Assembly (NCBI GenBank): GCA_008711295.1
Contig: VUYV01000003.1
Location: 9,803,810 to 9,867,809, forward strand
Direction: 5' to 3'
Source: Anarhynchus alexandrinus
Taxonomy: Eukaryota; Chordata; Aves; Charadriiformes; Charadriidae
Length of the DNA stretch: 64,000 nt
Both the position numbers and the translations under genes were made by a program. Under the pieces are notes generated by a model that saw nothing but the letters and a program-made list of their open reading frames with translations, was not told the origin of the DNA and searched no databases. Below are positions 23,101 through 35,415 of this stretch, in pieces. Position 1 is the stretch's first letter, and each line of letters opens with the position of its first letter.

Positions 23101-26100
23101 AGCTGTCATTTGACTCATTTATTGCTGCTTGGAAATTCTTCTCAAAGAATTCCTACAGCCTGTGGTGAAATCTGATGCAGAAGCAAAAAATTTGCCATGT
23201 TGAATGTCTAGTTGAGTGCTTTTGCTGTAATGAGAAGGTACCTGGTCTCTGCTGCATATCTGACACCTTCACAGTGATTAAATATGTGCCTCTTGGCTTT
23301 TTTTTTTTCTCCTCTGCCAAGTTCCTGAGAAGATAATGTTCTTTGAATGTGTTATGTATATCACATACAAATCTCTGAAGCTTCACCTTCCAGGATAGTT
23401 CTGAAGCATGTGGTAATAGCTATGCTGTCAGGTCTACTGTAACTGTCCTCGTGTATTCATAGGCACTTCAAGGTAGCATGTCACCATACTGCAGGGGAAG
23501 CCTTAAACCACCCAACACCCCACCCACCCCCCAAAATCAGAAAACGCCAATCATCTTGAAAAGTGTAGATGATTCTCTTATTTGTATCCTATAATGTCTG
23601 AATCTGTGCCAGAAGTAGCTTGAACATATTTACCATTTTATGAATGGAAATAAGCCTTTCCCAAGGTGTATAGAATGGTATGTATGTCTAGAAGGCAATA
23701 AAACCTGAAGTCAGGCAGGGAATACTCTTGACTGTTCCCATTCATGCCCTGTTTCTGGTTTTTATGCTTCTAGCTTGATACACTGCAGTCCCTTCTGTCT
23801 GCTGCTGTAGTCCCTACCTGTGCACTTCTCTTGGTGCTATTTTGGAACTGGGAAATAACATCTGACTGTTTAGGCTGCTGCTTGTCAAATTGCAGGCATG
23901 CTGTTGTGGGGTGTGGTTATTTTGTTTGCTTTTTTTCCCGAACACTTGTTTCATGCATGCAGGATCTCTTTAGGTGCATTAGCAATGGCTGACCTCATCG
24001 GTGATACTGGTGGTGACCCGTAGCTTTCTCCTGATTGCGATTTCTCCTTTTAGAAATATAAGGAACAGCCAATTTATCTTTGGCTGCTGGTTGGTGTCCT
24101 TGCCTTCTTTAGCACTGATATCGCTCTCAAAAAGCATAAACATTACTGTGGAGCAGATTTGTTTTTGAAATGCTGAAATTTCTGGCTATGCTTTCTGGAT
24201 TTCATACAACTAAATAATTGTGGTTTTGATGTCAGTGTAACTTTTCCCATGATTACACAGTAGTAGTCTGTCATTGTATGCTTGCCAAAATTTAACATGC
24301 TGTTTGCTTCTGAAGTTAAAATACTATTAAAATCTTACAAGATAAAAGGGATACAGAGCTCTTCAGACCTGCATGCAACATATAATATTTTTCCATCTTC
24401 TAAGCGGCTTTGTCAGGTATCTGTGTTCCGTGGGAATGCTTAAGACGACCCAGCCCAGAAGCTTCTTTGCTGGTGTTGATTTGGTCGTTACTGATCAAGT
24501 GTTGCTCTGCTGAAGCCCAAGCCTGATCTGTACCAGCAGAACTTCACAGCCTCTTTGCTTATAAGTTGTTGGGTTTTTTTTCCCCGTCAATGTTTGCAGT
24601 GATGCTGGAAGCCTTTTCAGAATGTGGCTGGCCTCTGAACAGCAGCGGGAGCTCTTTGGTTGTAGGTCTGCAGGCTCAGTAGCATATATCATTTTATTCT
24701 TGAAGGTGAAATAAAGTTGGAGAATTATTCTTGCAGATGTGAAGGCAAGGAAGTCATAAAGACTAAGAGTTAAACTTCAGTTTATGCCCTTGTCAGCCTG
24801 TTTTAGGGAAATAGTCATACTTGCAGCTGATCCGAGACTGAAAAACTTATAACTGTGTGGTTTTGCTTCATGTATTTGATTTCGTAAAATTCTGAAGGTC
24901 ACCTGATAGGCATTAAATGTTCCTATGTTCTTATTGGAACCCTTTATAGTTGAATATATAGTGCGACTGTTTCAGTCCTTTTTCTGCATTTTAAAATGAG
25001 AAGAGGATTATTTATTTTTTTTTACTAATTTGAGAGTTCTTTGTTATTCAAGACTGAAATAGGAGTCTTAATACTGACCATGCCCCCAAAATGACACTCG
25101 CTGCATTTCTGTTGGTAATATCTCTGTACTTCCATGCTCTTGCAGTTATGCTGGATCACTATTTAGTCATGTTATATAAAAAAACACCTCTGTGGAAATG
25201 CATTATTGTGGTGCGATTTTTTGATTTGTGAAGTGTGGGTAGAATTCCAAATCACTACATTGTCTTTTGCTTTTCTTGTTTAAGCAGTGTGAGAGATCAG
25301 ACTCTCTTAAAATTGGAAAGTAGCTCAGATGGGGAAATACTGACTGCTAATTCCTTTTACAGTGCAATTCAGCTCTATCACACACAAACTCTGTCAGTTT
25401 TAATCATATCCCAGGATCTCACATCTATCCGTTGTCTTGATCAATTAAAGGGAAGCGTAACACAGGCTTGGCAAATTGAAAACGAACAGAACCTTAAGAC
25501 TGCTCAAATTCCCTAAGCAATAATGCTGTGGTTTTGATTTTGATAAATTAAATGAACTGTTAAATGATGGTTTAAGTTATTTTCAGTTAATATGAAGGTG
25601 TGTAAAGCAGGAAATAAGCGCGCATTTGAAATATACAACTTCCCCATCAGTTAATGTTGTAACTAGTACTTGCAGCGGTGGACAGACAGCTTACTTTTGA
25701 CACTGGTTAAAGTAGGTTGAGTTTCTCTCAGATTTACTTGGTGGACTTCAAAATGTGATGGTGAACTTTCACTAATTAATTGAAGCTATTTCATCTCCTT
25801 TTGTATGAGCCCGTGTTGCTTGTGATGGATTCTGTCATCTCGGGCGGGAACCTTCTTGCTTAACTGTTTTTACACCTGAGCAATTGTCTAGGCAGCTGTT
25901 TCGGTGAGTGAGAACCCTCTAGCTGATGGAAAGCCCAGGCTTGTTTGAGCAAATGGAGCTGCTTACCTTGGGATAAGACGACTGGCGCTGTGAATTGTGT
26001 TGGCTATAGGCATACCTGCTCCGCTGACTGTGAAAGGCACTTAGGGTGGCTGCCTGATGGGGCTTATGCTTGTGTTGTCCTGAGTAGCACTTCATCCTGC

Positions 26101-27899
26101 AATGAGGAAGCATTTATTTTATAATGTGAAGTACTCTACAGGCTAAGCAAAGGTGACAGAATTGGATAACTTGTGTTGTTTCTTCTAGTAAGAAGAGTAT
26201 ATTGTGCAGTAAATGTGTGCGTATGCAATTAAAGAAACGGGGACTGAGTGCTTTTACGGGTACTGCTCCTGTGAGACTGCCGCCTTGGAGTTGACCTGAA
26301 GAGGAACGGTGCTCCCAAATCACTGCCCGCCTCCTGAGCACCCTCTGCACCCCACTGCAGCTACGTTGTCACTGCTGTCCTCTCCATGCCTGACCCTCTA
26401 GTCATTCTCTTCCAGGGACTGACTGGTGGTGTTTGATTTCCACCTTGCTTGGCCTCAATGATGTGTCTTACATTGCTGTCACTTTGATGTTAAACCATGC
26501 TTCCAGCCAAAAATGGTTTTGCTTCAAAAACTCTCTGCAGAGTTCAGGTATTTTTGTCTATTGGTTCACTGAGACTGTGGCATTTTGGTGTAAGCTAACG
26601 ACTGTCCATGTTCCCCTTGTAAAACCTCCTTATAATTACTTACAAATGTTGGCACCTACTGTATGGCCTCTGTGTGTTGAAGGACAGGATGGGGCCAGTT
26701 TATAGCCCTGGATGGTAGGAAAAGGGAAAGGGTCGCCAAAAATCAATTAAAGAGAGATTCTTTTGAAGGAAGTACAAGCCCACGGTCTTAATGAAGGTCT
26801 GAAATCTTGTGAGCGATTCAATATGCTGAGTGAAATAATGTCACCAGTTTGATCCTGACCAGTTCTTCACTTTAAGTGGGGGTGGTTTTGATGATTATTT
26901 TTTTTTAATTGCTTTCACAAAGAAATAATTTGAATTTATGGGAACGGTATTGGCTAGTTATCAACTCAAATCTCTTTTTTTTTTTTTTTTTTAATTCACT
27001 CCTTAAGGCTTAAAAGATTACTCTTAACAGTTCAGATAGGGGTTTTGCCCTTCAGTTTAACATTTTGTGTGTGTGTTCTGCTTTCCCTCTGGCTTGTTTA
27101 GGACTGAGGGAAAGATGGAGGAGGGGAGGGGTTTATAAATCTACAGAATTTGTCAGGTGTTGCCTTTAAGTCTTTCTAGTTCCCCATGTTCCTCTGATTA
27201 TTTTAATGAGGAGTCTTCATTTTAATGTGGGATAAGGGGAAAAGATGTAGAAAAGGCCAGGAGGAAAAACTACTCTCTTTCGAGTAGGATTGTATTGCCT
27301 TTGGCATTATGTATGTGGAAGAAACATAGCTCTGTTTATATTAGGGGGGGAATCAGATTATTAAAATTGAGTGTTTAATTAAATTGTCTTACTAAATATT
27401 ACAACTAAGAGACACTACAGTTTTTTCACACTGAGGCAGTCAAGAGTGCTAGCCTGCTAAGCTAGTCTGTAATGTTTGTCATAATTAAACTTAATAGTTA
27501 AACAGAATAAAATCTAGAACCCCTGCAATATGCCTGATGCATCAAAACACACTGGGAAGAGGTTATTTTGGATTCTGGTCACATTCTGTTTGGGTTGACT
27601 CTGCCTTTTATTTAAAAGAAAGTTCTTTTTTATTGGCAGGACCTCTTCAGTAATATATCCCTCACACGTTTGATTGAAATGCTACATTTTTCATGCTTGT
27701 TTGGGACAGATGTGGGTCCTGTGTCAGCGTAAGTGGGGCTGTTAATTTTGTGCATGTTCAGGGCTAATCACTCGCTGCTTATTATTTGGTTACAGATTTC
27801 CTTGCTTGAAGAATCTCAAGTGGTGCCTTTTCAAACATAAATCTGTTAATGCCGTTCTGTGTTTAAGCAAATGGTGGCCAAGTTACAAAGATCTATAGC
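20125..27899 (+). other. GMDS intron 1, no further feature recognised
   Basis: This is AT-rich intron. It contains a poly-T tract at 26975-26992, a C-rich run around 23518-23532 and T-rich strings, but no exon, RNA gene or clear mobile element. Open frames are at most about 100 codons and have no recognised similarity. No sequence encoding the expected start of GMDS exon 2 (DGSYLAEF) after a splice acceptor was seen. Confidence 0.65.
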
Positions 27900-29130
27900 T
27901 GTGAACTGTGTATTAGCACGCAGTTTCTTTGGTATACCTCTAATTCTTGAAGAACGTATGCCAAAACAGAAAAATCACACGCTCTTATTTCTCAGTTTCT
28001 TGCGCTCTACCAAGTTTCTGTCTTGCAGTATTTACCAAACTGTCTTTTAAGGTGTCGTCTTATTTGGCGATGATTATATCCAAAAACGACTTGCAAATTC
28101 TGGATCCTACTATTTGGAGATTATGCATTAAAATACAGTTGACTCTTGCATTTTACCCAGTGAAAAGAGAAACCGTGCTCCCCATGGGTACAGGCGCAAT
28201 ACGCTCGCTTCTACTGAAGGCCGTTTTTACAGCTGGGTGTTAAAGTCATGAAAATCAAACTGCTGACACAGCCTTAATCATAGTGCCACGAGTAGCACTT
28301 CTTTGTTTTTGTACGACAGTTTCATTGGTACTATTAATAGTTGGCTCCTTACAGGTGTTCGTGTATAATAACTTGTAAGACAGCACTTGGTAAGTTTTCA
28401 AATGAATCACGTTAATTCCAGGATTAATTTTTGCAGAGAGACCTTTTCGCTCTTTTTCCTTTTGAGGGTTTTTGGTCATAAAAATCCATATGTTGAAAAC
28501 GTTCATTACTTTTAGTTCTTCGAGTGCAGCTCTGTGTTAGGGGGAAAGGCAGAAAGAGCAACTGGCTTGCCTGCGGCAGTGGGCAGCCTCGCTCCATCTG
28601 AGGCTTCCGTTGTCGGTCTCCTTGGGGGGGGAAAAATACCGATCTCTCTGTTTTCCTGGTGTGCCATTGCTGCTGGGCTGGCAGGACGGCGTAGGAGGTG
28701 TAGCTCCAGCCTTACCCTCTTCGAGGGAATACCAGGTGTGGCAAAAGTGTGAAGAAAAGCCTGTGTGCTTCTGTTTCAGACACCGGCAAGGAGAAACGGA
28801 ATGTGGTAGTAAAGGCTTTCCTCAGCTGTTGCTGGGTCTGACTGTGGACGTCTCGTGCTTTTAGCGGAGCGGATGACGGAAGGCAGAGTTCCCTGTGCAG
28901 GGCTTTCTGTTGCTCCCCCTTGGGTCTGGTGTACGTGGTGGGGTTAGGAGGACAAAGGAGTGACTGTGTACAGAACGTGAATCTGGAACAGCTTAGGTGG
29001 CTAATAGTCACTCCTCGGGCAGCTTGGAGAAACACCCTTCACGGGGTGAACTGTGAAACCCCGTTGTTCTCTCGTACGGTTATCATTGAGCCCCGTTTTA
29101 AAGCAGTTTAGGACTGGCGCGTTGCCTCTA
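27900..29130. promoter_or_regulatory. CpG-enriched block inside GMDS intron 1
   Basis: CpG dinucleotides, rare in the surrounding intron, are frequent here. By hand I count about 27 between 28499 and 29130, where GC content is roughly half. That gives an observed/expected ratio around 0.7, a rough estimate. The neighbouring 27900-28260 is also enriched. Such a block may be an orphan CpG island, an internal promoter, or sequence that is unmethylated in the germ line. No exon or element is recognised within it. Confidence 0.45.
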
Positions 29131-31564
29131 CCAGGTAGTGCTGGTTAATGCAATAATACACCAGGATATAATTATCTCGGCCTCTGGAGAAACTGAACTG
29201 AGAGTAACTTGTTTCAGAAGTGAGCAATTTTCTGTGTGTGGCTCCTGGCATCTATAAAGCAAACAAGTCTTTGTTCAACTCCAGTTACAACCTCTTTGGG
29301 ACTGCTGTTGAAACATGGCAAGCAGACGTGGTATGGTATCGATACGTTTCTCTTTCTCCCTGGCCTTTACCTGAGCTTGTTGATACTTGAAAAATGCATG
29401 TGAGGTTTACTTGCAAATGGTAATGCTTTAATGTGGATTTCAAAGATGTATCAGATACTGTGGCATGCACGTGTATGTAGTTGCACCTTTAAAGAGTTCA
29501 GGTAATGAAGTCTTTGATCGGGATTTAGCTGAAAGTTGTTATTAGGCTTTTAAGAGATTTCATAGGAGGAATGGCTTAATTAGCGTGAAGACCAGCCTTG
29601 CAGAACTAACACTCCTCACACATTGCAATCTTCGTTAATACATTTAGCCACACTTAGTTCATTAATTGCATGGAAAAAGGATGACTAATCCAGTGGAAAT
29701 GTTGGGCAGTGGGGGTGGGGGGAGGCTAGAGATGGAGGAGGAGAAGTCATAAAGGTAAAGTTTCTGGTTCTGCTGCCTTCTGATTCAGGTTGTTCCAAGG
29801 GCTCTGTCAGCATTGCTGCTGTCAAGCCCAGCCGAATCAAAATCCTCAGCTGATGAGAGACAGAGGACTCAAAATCTGCTCCAGCTGAAAGCCTTCTTTC
29901 AGGGTTTTTTGGTTGGTCTTCAGCTGTGGTTCACCTTGGTTGGCCACACAGGTACTACTGGTGGGAAAATGGTGGGAATATATAGCTGGGAGGGGGGAAT
30001 GGAGGATAAAAGTAGGATGGCCCCTTTCAGTGGAAGCATGCAAGAGTGAAACTGCAAGTTCTTCATGAACAGAATAAGTATTTTTCAAGAAAGTGTGCTT
30101 ATGGGTTTAAATAAATGAAATGCTTTGTCTAGGTGTTGCGGTATGTTGTGAATAAACTTGATACTCCTGAAGTAATGGTTAAAAGTGAAAGACGACAACC
30201 TGCTTGAAGCTAAATACTGTTACTATGCATCATCAGTTCTGTATCAGCAGTTATTAAGTCAAATTCTGTCTTCCTTGGTTGCTTTGTTACCATGATTTGG
30301 TCATCATTCTCAGTACCTCAGGTGTACCTGACTTTCCTTAGGTTTCCACTTTGAAACTATTTCCTGGGAATGCCTCATGACAAGGTATGAACATTGGTGG
30401 TTGAACTTTGTAGTAAGTAATATTTACTGTTTTAGTAGTAATGAGACTTTATATAGAGAGAAGGTGCTTTGGGTTTCTTCCTTAAACACTTTTGAGGAGT
30501 GCTGCTGTTCTGGACACCTGTGAAGGTGACCTTGTTGGGTGTCCAGGCCTCTTGGGAGTGGAGTTTGAAGAGGACTAAGTCAGGTCCATACTTCTTCCTC
30601 CATTATTTGAAACTGATGCCAAACACAGGGGAGCTTGAGATGGGCATGGAAACTTTTGTCAAATTTCTGTTCCATCTCTGTGATGCGAAAAGAAACTTTG
30701 TGTGTGTGGTGATATGAGCAAGAGGAGGAATTGTTGCTGAGGAGGGGGAGGGCAAAATGGTGTGGGGAGAAGAAGAAAGTCTGAAATCTGAAAGCAAAGC
30801 ACTGTTTGGAGCAGGACTGGGGCGCTCTTTCCCTTTTTTTTCACTGCCAGGGTCTGGAGGCTCATGACCCCCAAGTTCCACAATGGCTGTTCTGCTTTTG
30901 TAGAACTTTATTTCATGTTGGTGTGAAGATTAGCAGAGATTACCCTCCATTTCTCTATCTTGGTGGGTTTTGTTTTTTTTTTTCCTCTGCAACATGGACC
31001 GGGACAGATACTTAATGGAGATGATGCTCTTGTTCTCTGACAGACTGGTGATGCGGTTGCGTGCGGGGCTGTGCAGCGGTGGCACAGTAAAGCTCTCCAC
31101 CTAGAGGGAGGAGACAGAAAGGCTGCTGCAGCCAGCGGAGCAAGGCTGGCTGGGCTGCCCTGGCTTGGAAGATCAGCACTTTGCACGAAGGAGATACTGA
31201 TGGCGAAGATTTTGTTTTGGGTTTGGGTTTTTTTTTTTGTTTGTTTGAGGGTTTTTTTTGTTTTTAATAAGGGAGGAAATCAAGTAACTGATAACTTTCT
31301 TGGCTAGTATTTTATTTCTAGTAAGAGCCCTGGACTCTCCTAGTCAATAAGAGAGGATACAATATATACAAACTTGATCGTAACAGTCCTCACGTTTTTT
31401 GGGCCCCTGTATGCTTTGAAATAAATCACTTGCTTAGAGCTACTGTCTGTGCTTTGTCGATTCCTTGATTCAAAAGCAGGCTTTTAAGGAGCAGCTGTGC
31501 ACCTTACTCTGGCTGAAGACAATACTTGGAGAAGTGCGTTTCCCAACAGGCTCTGCATGCATGG
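29131..31564 (+). other. GMDS intron 1, no gene recognised
   Basis: Ordinary intron sequence. A stretch at about 29530-29700 is rich in TAAT and GTTAAT-type motifs with few simple repeats and looks like a possible regulatory element. A T/G-rich low-complexity run lies at about 31210-31270. Short open frames on both strands look like chance. Confidence 0.55.
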
Positions 31565-31785
31565 CTGTGTGTCGTGGTTTAGGCCAAATTGGCTACTGGG
31601 GACCTAGGGGACCCCAGATGGGACCGACAGATGCTCCCCTCTACCCCTCTTCAAAGAGAGGGGCAGAGGAGGAAAAAGAGACTTATGAGTTTAGAAAGAA
31701 CTAAACTACTTTAATGAAATATTAATAATAAAATAAAAAGAAATAATGAAAATGGTTCTGTTTTACCTCAAACCAGGACACTGTG
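31565..31785 (+). mobile_element. Solo-LTR-like element with 5-bp target duplication
   Basis: A 211-bp segment (31570-31780) begins TGTCGTGGTTTAG and ends CTCAAACCAGGACA. These are imperfect inverted termini with the TG...CA ends of retroviral LTRs. The 5 bases CTGTG occur immediately on both sides (31565-31569 and 31781-31785), as expected of an integrase target duplication. The 3' half is A-rich (AATAAAATAAAA at about 31728-31739) and could supply a polyadenylation signal. The form fits a solo LTR of an avian endogenous retrovirus, and five-base duplications are usual for the ERV-L group. Such a short LTR could also belong to a non-autonomous element. No internal viral genes are present. 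Confidence 0.7.
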
Positions 31786-34700
31786 CTTGCAGAACAGACC
31801 TGCTCCTGCTGAAACCTGAACTTTGTATCACAAGTGAAAGGACGTATTTGTAAGCAGCAAGAAATTGTGTCCCTCCACTATATTAGCTTTCTCCACCTTT
31901 TCCTCCAATCTCTTCTCCTACTGGCTCTTTTCTGTTTTGGGCTTTATTTTTTTTGTATGACAGTTGGCTGCCCACCTCCTCTGCTGTTGGTTTTTGGTTA
32001 TTGGGAAAACTGCTGCCGGAATCACTGTCATCGAGCAGCTGTAGCTGCCACCATTTCCCCCTCCCTTTCTGAGCTTTCAGAGAAACTGATGGCTAACTTT
32101 AGAGCTGACGTCAGCCCCTCCACTTCCCAATATGAGTGGGAAGGGAGAAAAACTCCTCAATGAGCAGTCTTCTCTCCAGATATGGAGTTATGAAGTATGT
32201 GTCTAAACAGAGTTTCACTGTGTCACAGCTGGCGTGCTATGCGGTGATGTAGCGCCGGGTAACGAGCAAAGTAATTCCTAATACTTCTATCTGTCCTACC
32301 CTGGGATTTGAGAATTTGCCAGTTTATTCCCAGACTTGAGTTTTTCACATGCTTGAAAAAAGCCACAAAGTTAGCCAACAACAATTTTGTTCTTTTCTAT
32401 TAACGATTTAGTGTTGTCCAGATGTGAAGAGATTTACATACTTCTTCCATGCATGAGGAGCTGTGAAACTGTTGCATCCAGGGGTAGTTGCAGGAGGTGA
32501 TAAGGTTTCTGTTCAAGCAGAAAATTGTTCTTATCTCCTTGAAAGAAGATTTCAAGTCATTTGCTGAACGTTGTCTTTTGAAAATTTTATATATATCTTG
32601 TTCATCTGGATACAAAATAAGTTGTTGCAGAAGGTATGTATTACTTTAGCATAGTGGCAGCCTTTTTTTAGAAATCTTGGACCCTGATGAAGAATAGAAG
32701 TATGTGTTTCTGTTTTTTTGGCAAAAAGTATATTCGCTTTGGTTCTTGTGGGAAATACATGTTACATTCTAGCTATGTTGTCCTGACAAAGAGAGAAAAC
32801 TTAGTTTCATTCCTTTTTTTTTCTGTTTTTAAAGAAGGAAATTAACTTGAGTAGGATGAAATCCTTGTGTTCTTACATATGCCTGGAGTCTTTTTGGTTC
32901 TCTTATGTGTTCAGTTTCTTCAAGTTTTGCAGCACTGGTATAAGGACTTTCAGATTTCTTATATGAACTGAGCTATTTTTCTGTTCCAGCCTCAGTGAGA
33001 AGAGTTTGCTTACAGATAACCAGTGTGACAATCGAGGACAGGGAAAACAAAATGTAGTACTCTATAATATGGCAGACCTAGAGGGAACTGCTGGACCATA
33101 TGTGATAATCGTTAACAAGAGTTGCTGCTTAAAGTTAACGAGTGCTATCATGTACGGTATTTGTTTCTTAGTTTTTCACTAAATCAGCTTGAATTGCTGC
33201 TGTCTGAATTAATCCTTCAGGGAAGAAAGCCGCAAGTGAGTTAATGGAGGTTATATTTGACAACACAATGTAGTGTTGATGCAGAGCATCAGGGATCTTC
33301 TGTAAAGTTCTGCTACTGCCCCGATGGGAGAGTTTGGTAGTACCATTTCCTAGATTTGCAGAAGCTTCCTGTTGTAAGACTGTCCTGTTTTGCCTTCTTC
33401 ATGGTTTTTGCCAGGCTTTTACAATTGATCCTAAAATTTCCTATATTGGCTGGCTGTTTCACAACGCTTCAATCCAAATGAGCCAACTGTAAGAGAAAAC
33501 AAAGTGTGAGGAAGGGAGAGGATGTTTTACAGTGTTGCATAACCTTCATACCACTTTGGGGTGGGGTGCGTGGTTTGGAGCATGGCCTTAAGATCTTTTT
33601 GGGGACAAGAGATTTTGTCTCCAGTTGGGCTATATTCATAAACTCTTGGAAAAAGTCTGTTCTTGGAGTCAAATAGGGACTTTGTGGTGTTGCCTGTCTG
33701 ACTTCTGAGAAGGCTTTCTGCGTGCTGACCATGTTCCAGTCCTTACGGCTTTTACTTCTGCCAGACTCAGCATCCCTGTGGGGCTGTGAAGTATTTTCCT
33801 GACTATCATGGCTGAGGCTTGACGGGGCTTCTCTGCCTCAGTCAGCTAGGATGAGACTGGGAAACAGGAGCGAAATTTGAGAGCATCTCTCTTCTGGTTT
33901 TGGTGTTCTAGGTAATTTGGATCAGAAGGCAGAAGAACTGTGCTATAATCTAAATGAGGGCTATTAGAAGTGGTTCGGCATTGTGTAGGGGAAGAGGAGT
34001 GGGGACTGGAAGTTTTGAAATAAAACTGAGGCAGAGGTTATCTGCTGAAGCAGATGATTAAAACCCCACTGAGGATCTAGCTGAACAAGAGGCTGGGCAA
34101 GAAGGTTGATGCTGGATGTTGGCTAGGTCGGGGTGGTAGTCGGGGAGAGAGGGCAGAGGATAGCTGTGGTACAGCTGACTTCAGCTGAGCAGTGAAACCG
34201 TCACAAGAATTCAGGACCCTTTTTGTGGTGCTAGTGAAAACGTTAAAGTATGTAGGGGAACAAAAGGCAGCCCTTGCCCAGCCATGTGGCTTCTGCTGCA
34301 GGCATGGTGTGAGAGAAGAGACTTCTACTGTAGAGAGAAGTCAGATCAACAAACTGACCTAAGGCAAGGGGGGAAAAGGTTTCCACTGGATTGTTGAGCT
34401 GATCTGACTTGCCTTGTAGCCACATGCTGCCTTGTATGGGATGGAGAGAGACAAGGGAGGGCTGTCCTTCTCTGTGATGAAAGCGTGGCTCCACACTCAG
34501 GTTTTTGAACCTCACTCACCAGATATTAATGGCTTCCTCATGGGCTTTTCACAGATGTTTGGTACATGAGGAGCAAAGTTCCTTTAGCTGTTGCTTTGCC
34601 ATGTTCAGAATATCTCCCAGGCCCCAAAGATCTCACCTTAATCCCCTTGGAAAATGAGGAATGCACCATTAATGACCATATTTCAGTCTCATGTGTGACT

Positions 34701-34939
34701 TGTACGGGATAGGGATTTGGTGGCAGAGATGAGGACTATTTGTTGGAGAAGGGTAACTTTCTGCATTTCGCACCCAGGTTGTCTTCTTTCTTTCGGAGCT
34801 TACACTTTTCTGTAAGGAAAAACATAGTTAAGCAAAATTCCAGCCATTTTTTTTTTATTCCAACACTAATTTCTTTTAAAGCATCTTGTCTATAAACACA
34901 AGCTTGCTTTCTACAAAATTTCTGTAGAAGTGACTGTAA
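31786..34939 (+). other. GMDS intron 1, no gene recognised
   Basis: AT-rich intron with a few T tracts. No exon, RNA gene or repeat family could be recognised. The longest open frames are about 90-110 codons without any recognised domain. Confidence 0.65.
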
Positions 34940-35415
34940 AATCATAGAATGGTTTGGGTTGGAAGGGACCTTAAAGATCATCTGGTTCCAACCCCCCGGT
35001 CCCCCTGTCTGCAGGGACACCTCCCACCAGACCAGGTTGCTCAAAGCCTCATCCAGCCTGGCCTTGAACATCTCCAGGGATGGGATGCATCCACAGCTTC
35101 TCTGGGCAACCTGTTCCAGTGCCTCACCACCCTCACAGTAAAGAATTTCTTCCTTATATTTAAACTAAATCTAACGTCTTTCAGTTTAAAACCATCATCC
35201 CTCATCCTATCGCCACACTCCCTGTAAAAGAGTCCCTCCCCATCTTTCCTGTAGTCCCCTTCAGGTACTGGAAGGCCTCTATAAGGTCTGCCTGGGGCCT
35301 TCTCTTCTCCAGGCTGAACAACTCCAACTTTCTCAGCCTGTCTTCATAGGAGAGGTGCTCCAGTACCCTGATCATCTTTGTGGCCCTCCTCTGGACCCAC
35401 TCGAGCTTGTCCGTG
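34940..35415 (-). mobile_element. CR1 LINE, 3' end fragment, antisense to GMDS
   Basis: This is a CR1 copy on the minus strand. Its 3' end is at the left (ATCATAGAATGG, about 34940), followed rightwards by the 3' untranslated segment and the ORF2 tail. The minus strand near 35280-35390 reads residues close to [17 protein letters not shown], the conserved CR1 block. Frame breaks separate the pieces, so it is not functional. At about 475 bases it is 5'-truncated in the usual way. The left border is clear and the right border near 35415 is approximate. Confidence 0.93.

Noticed and set aside
31570..31780. LTR-like segment as a DNA-transposon MITE
   Set aside because: The TG...CA termini and a 5-bp duplication fit an LTR better. 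MITEs of common bird families usually duplicate TA or 8 bp.
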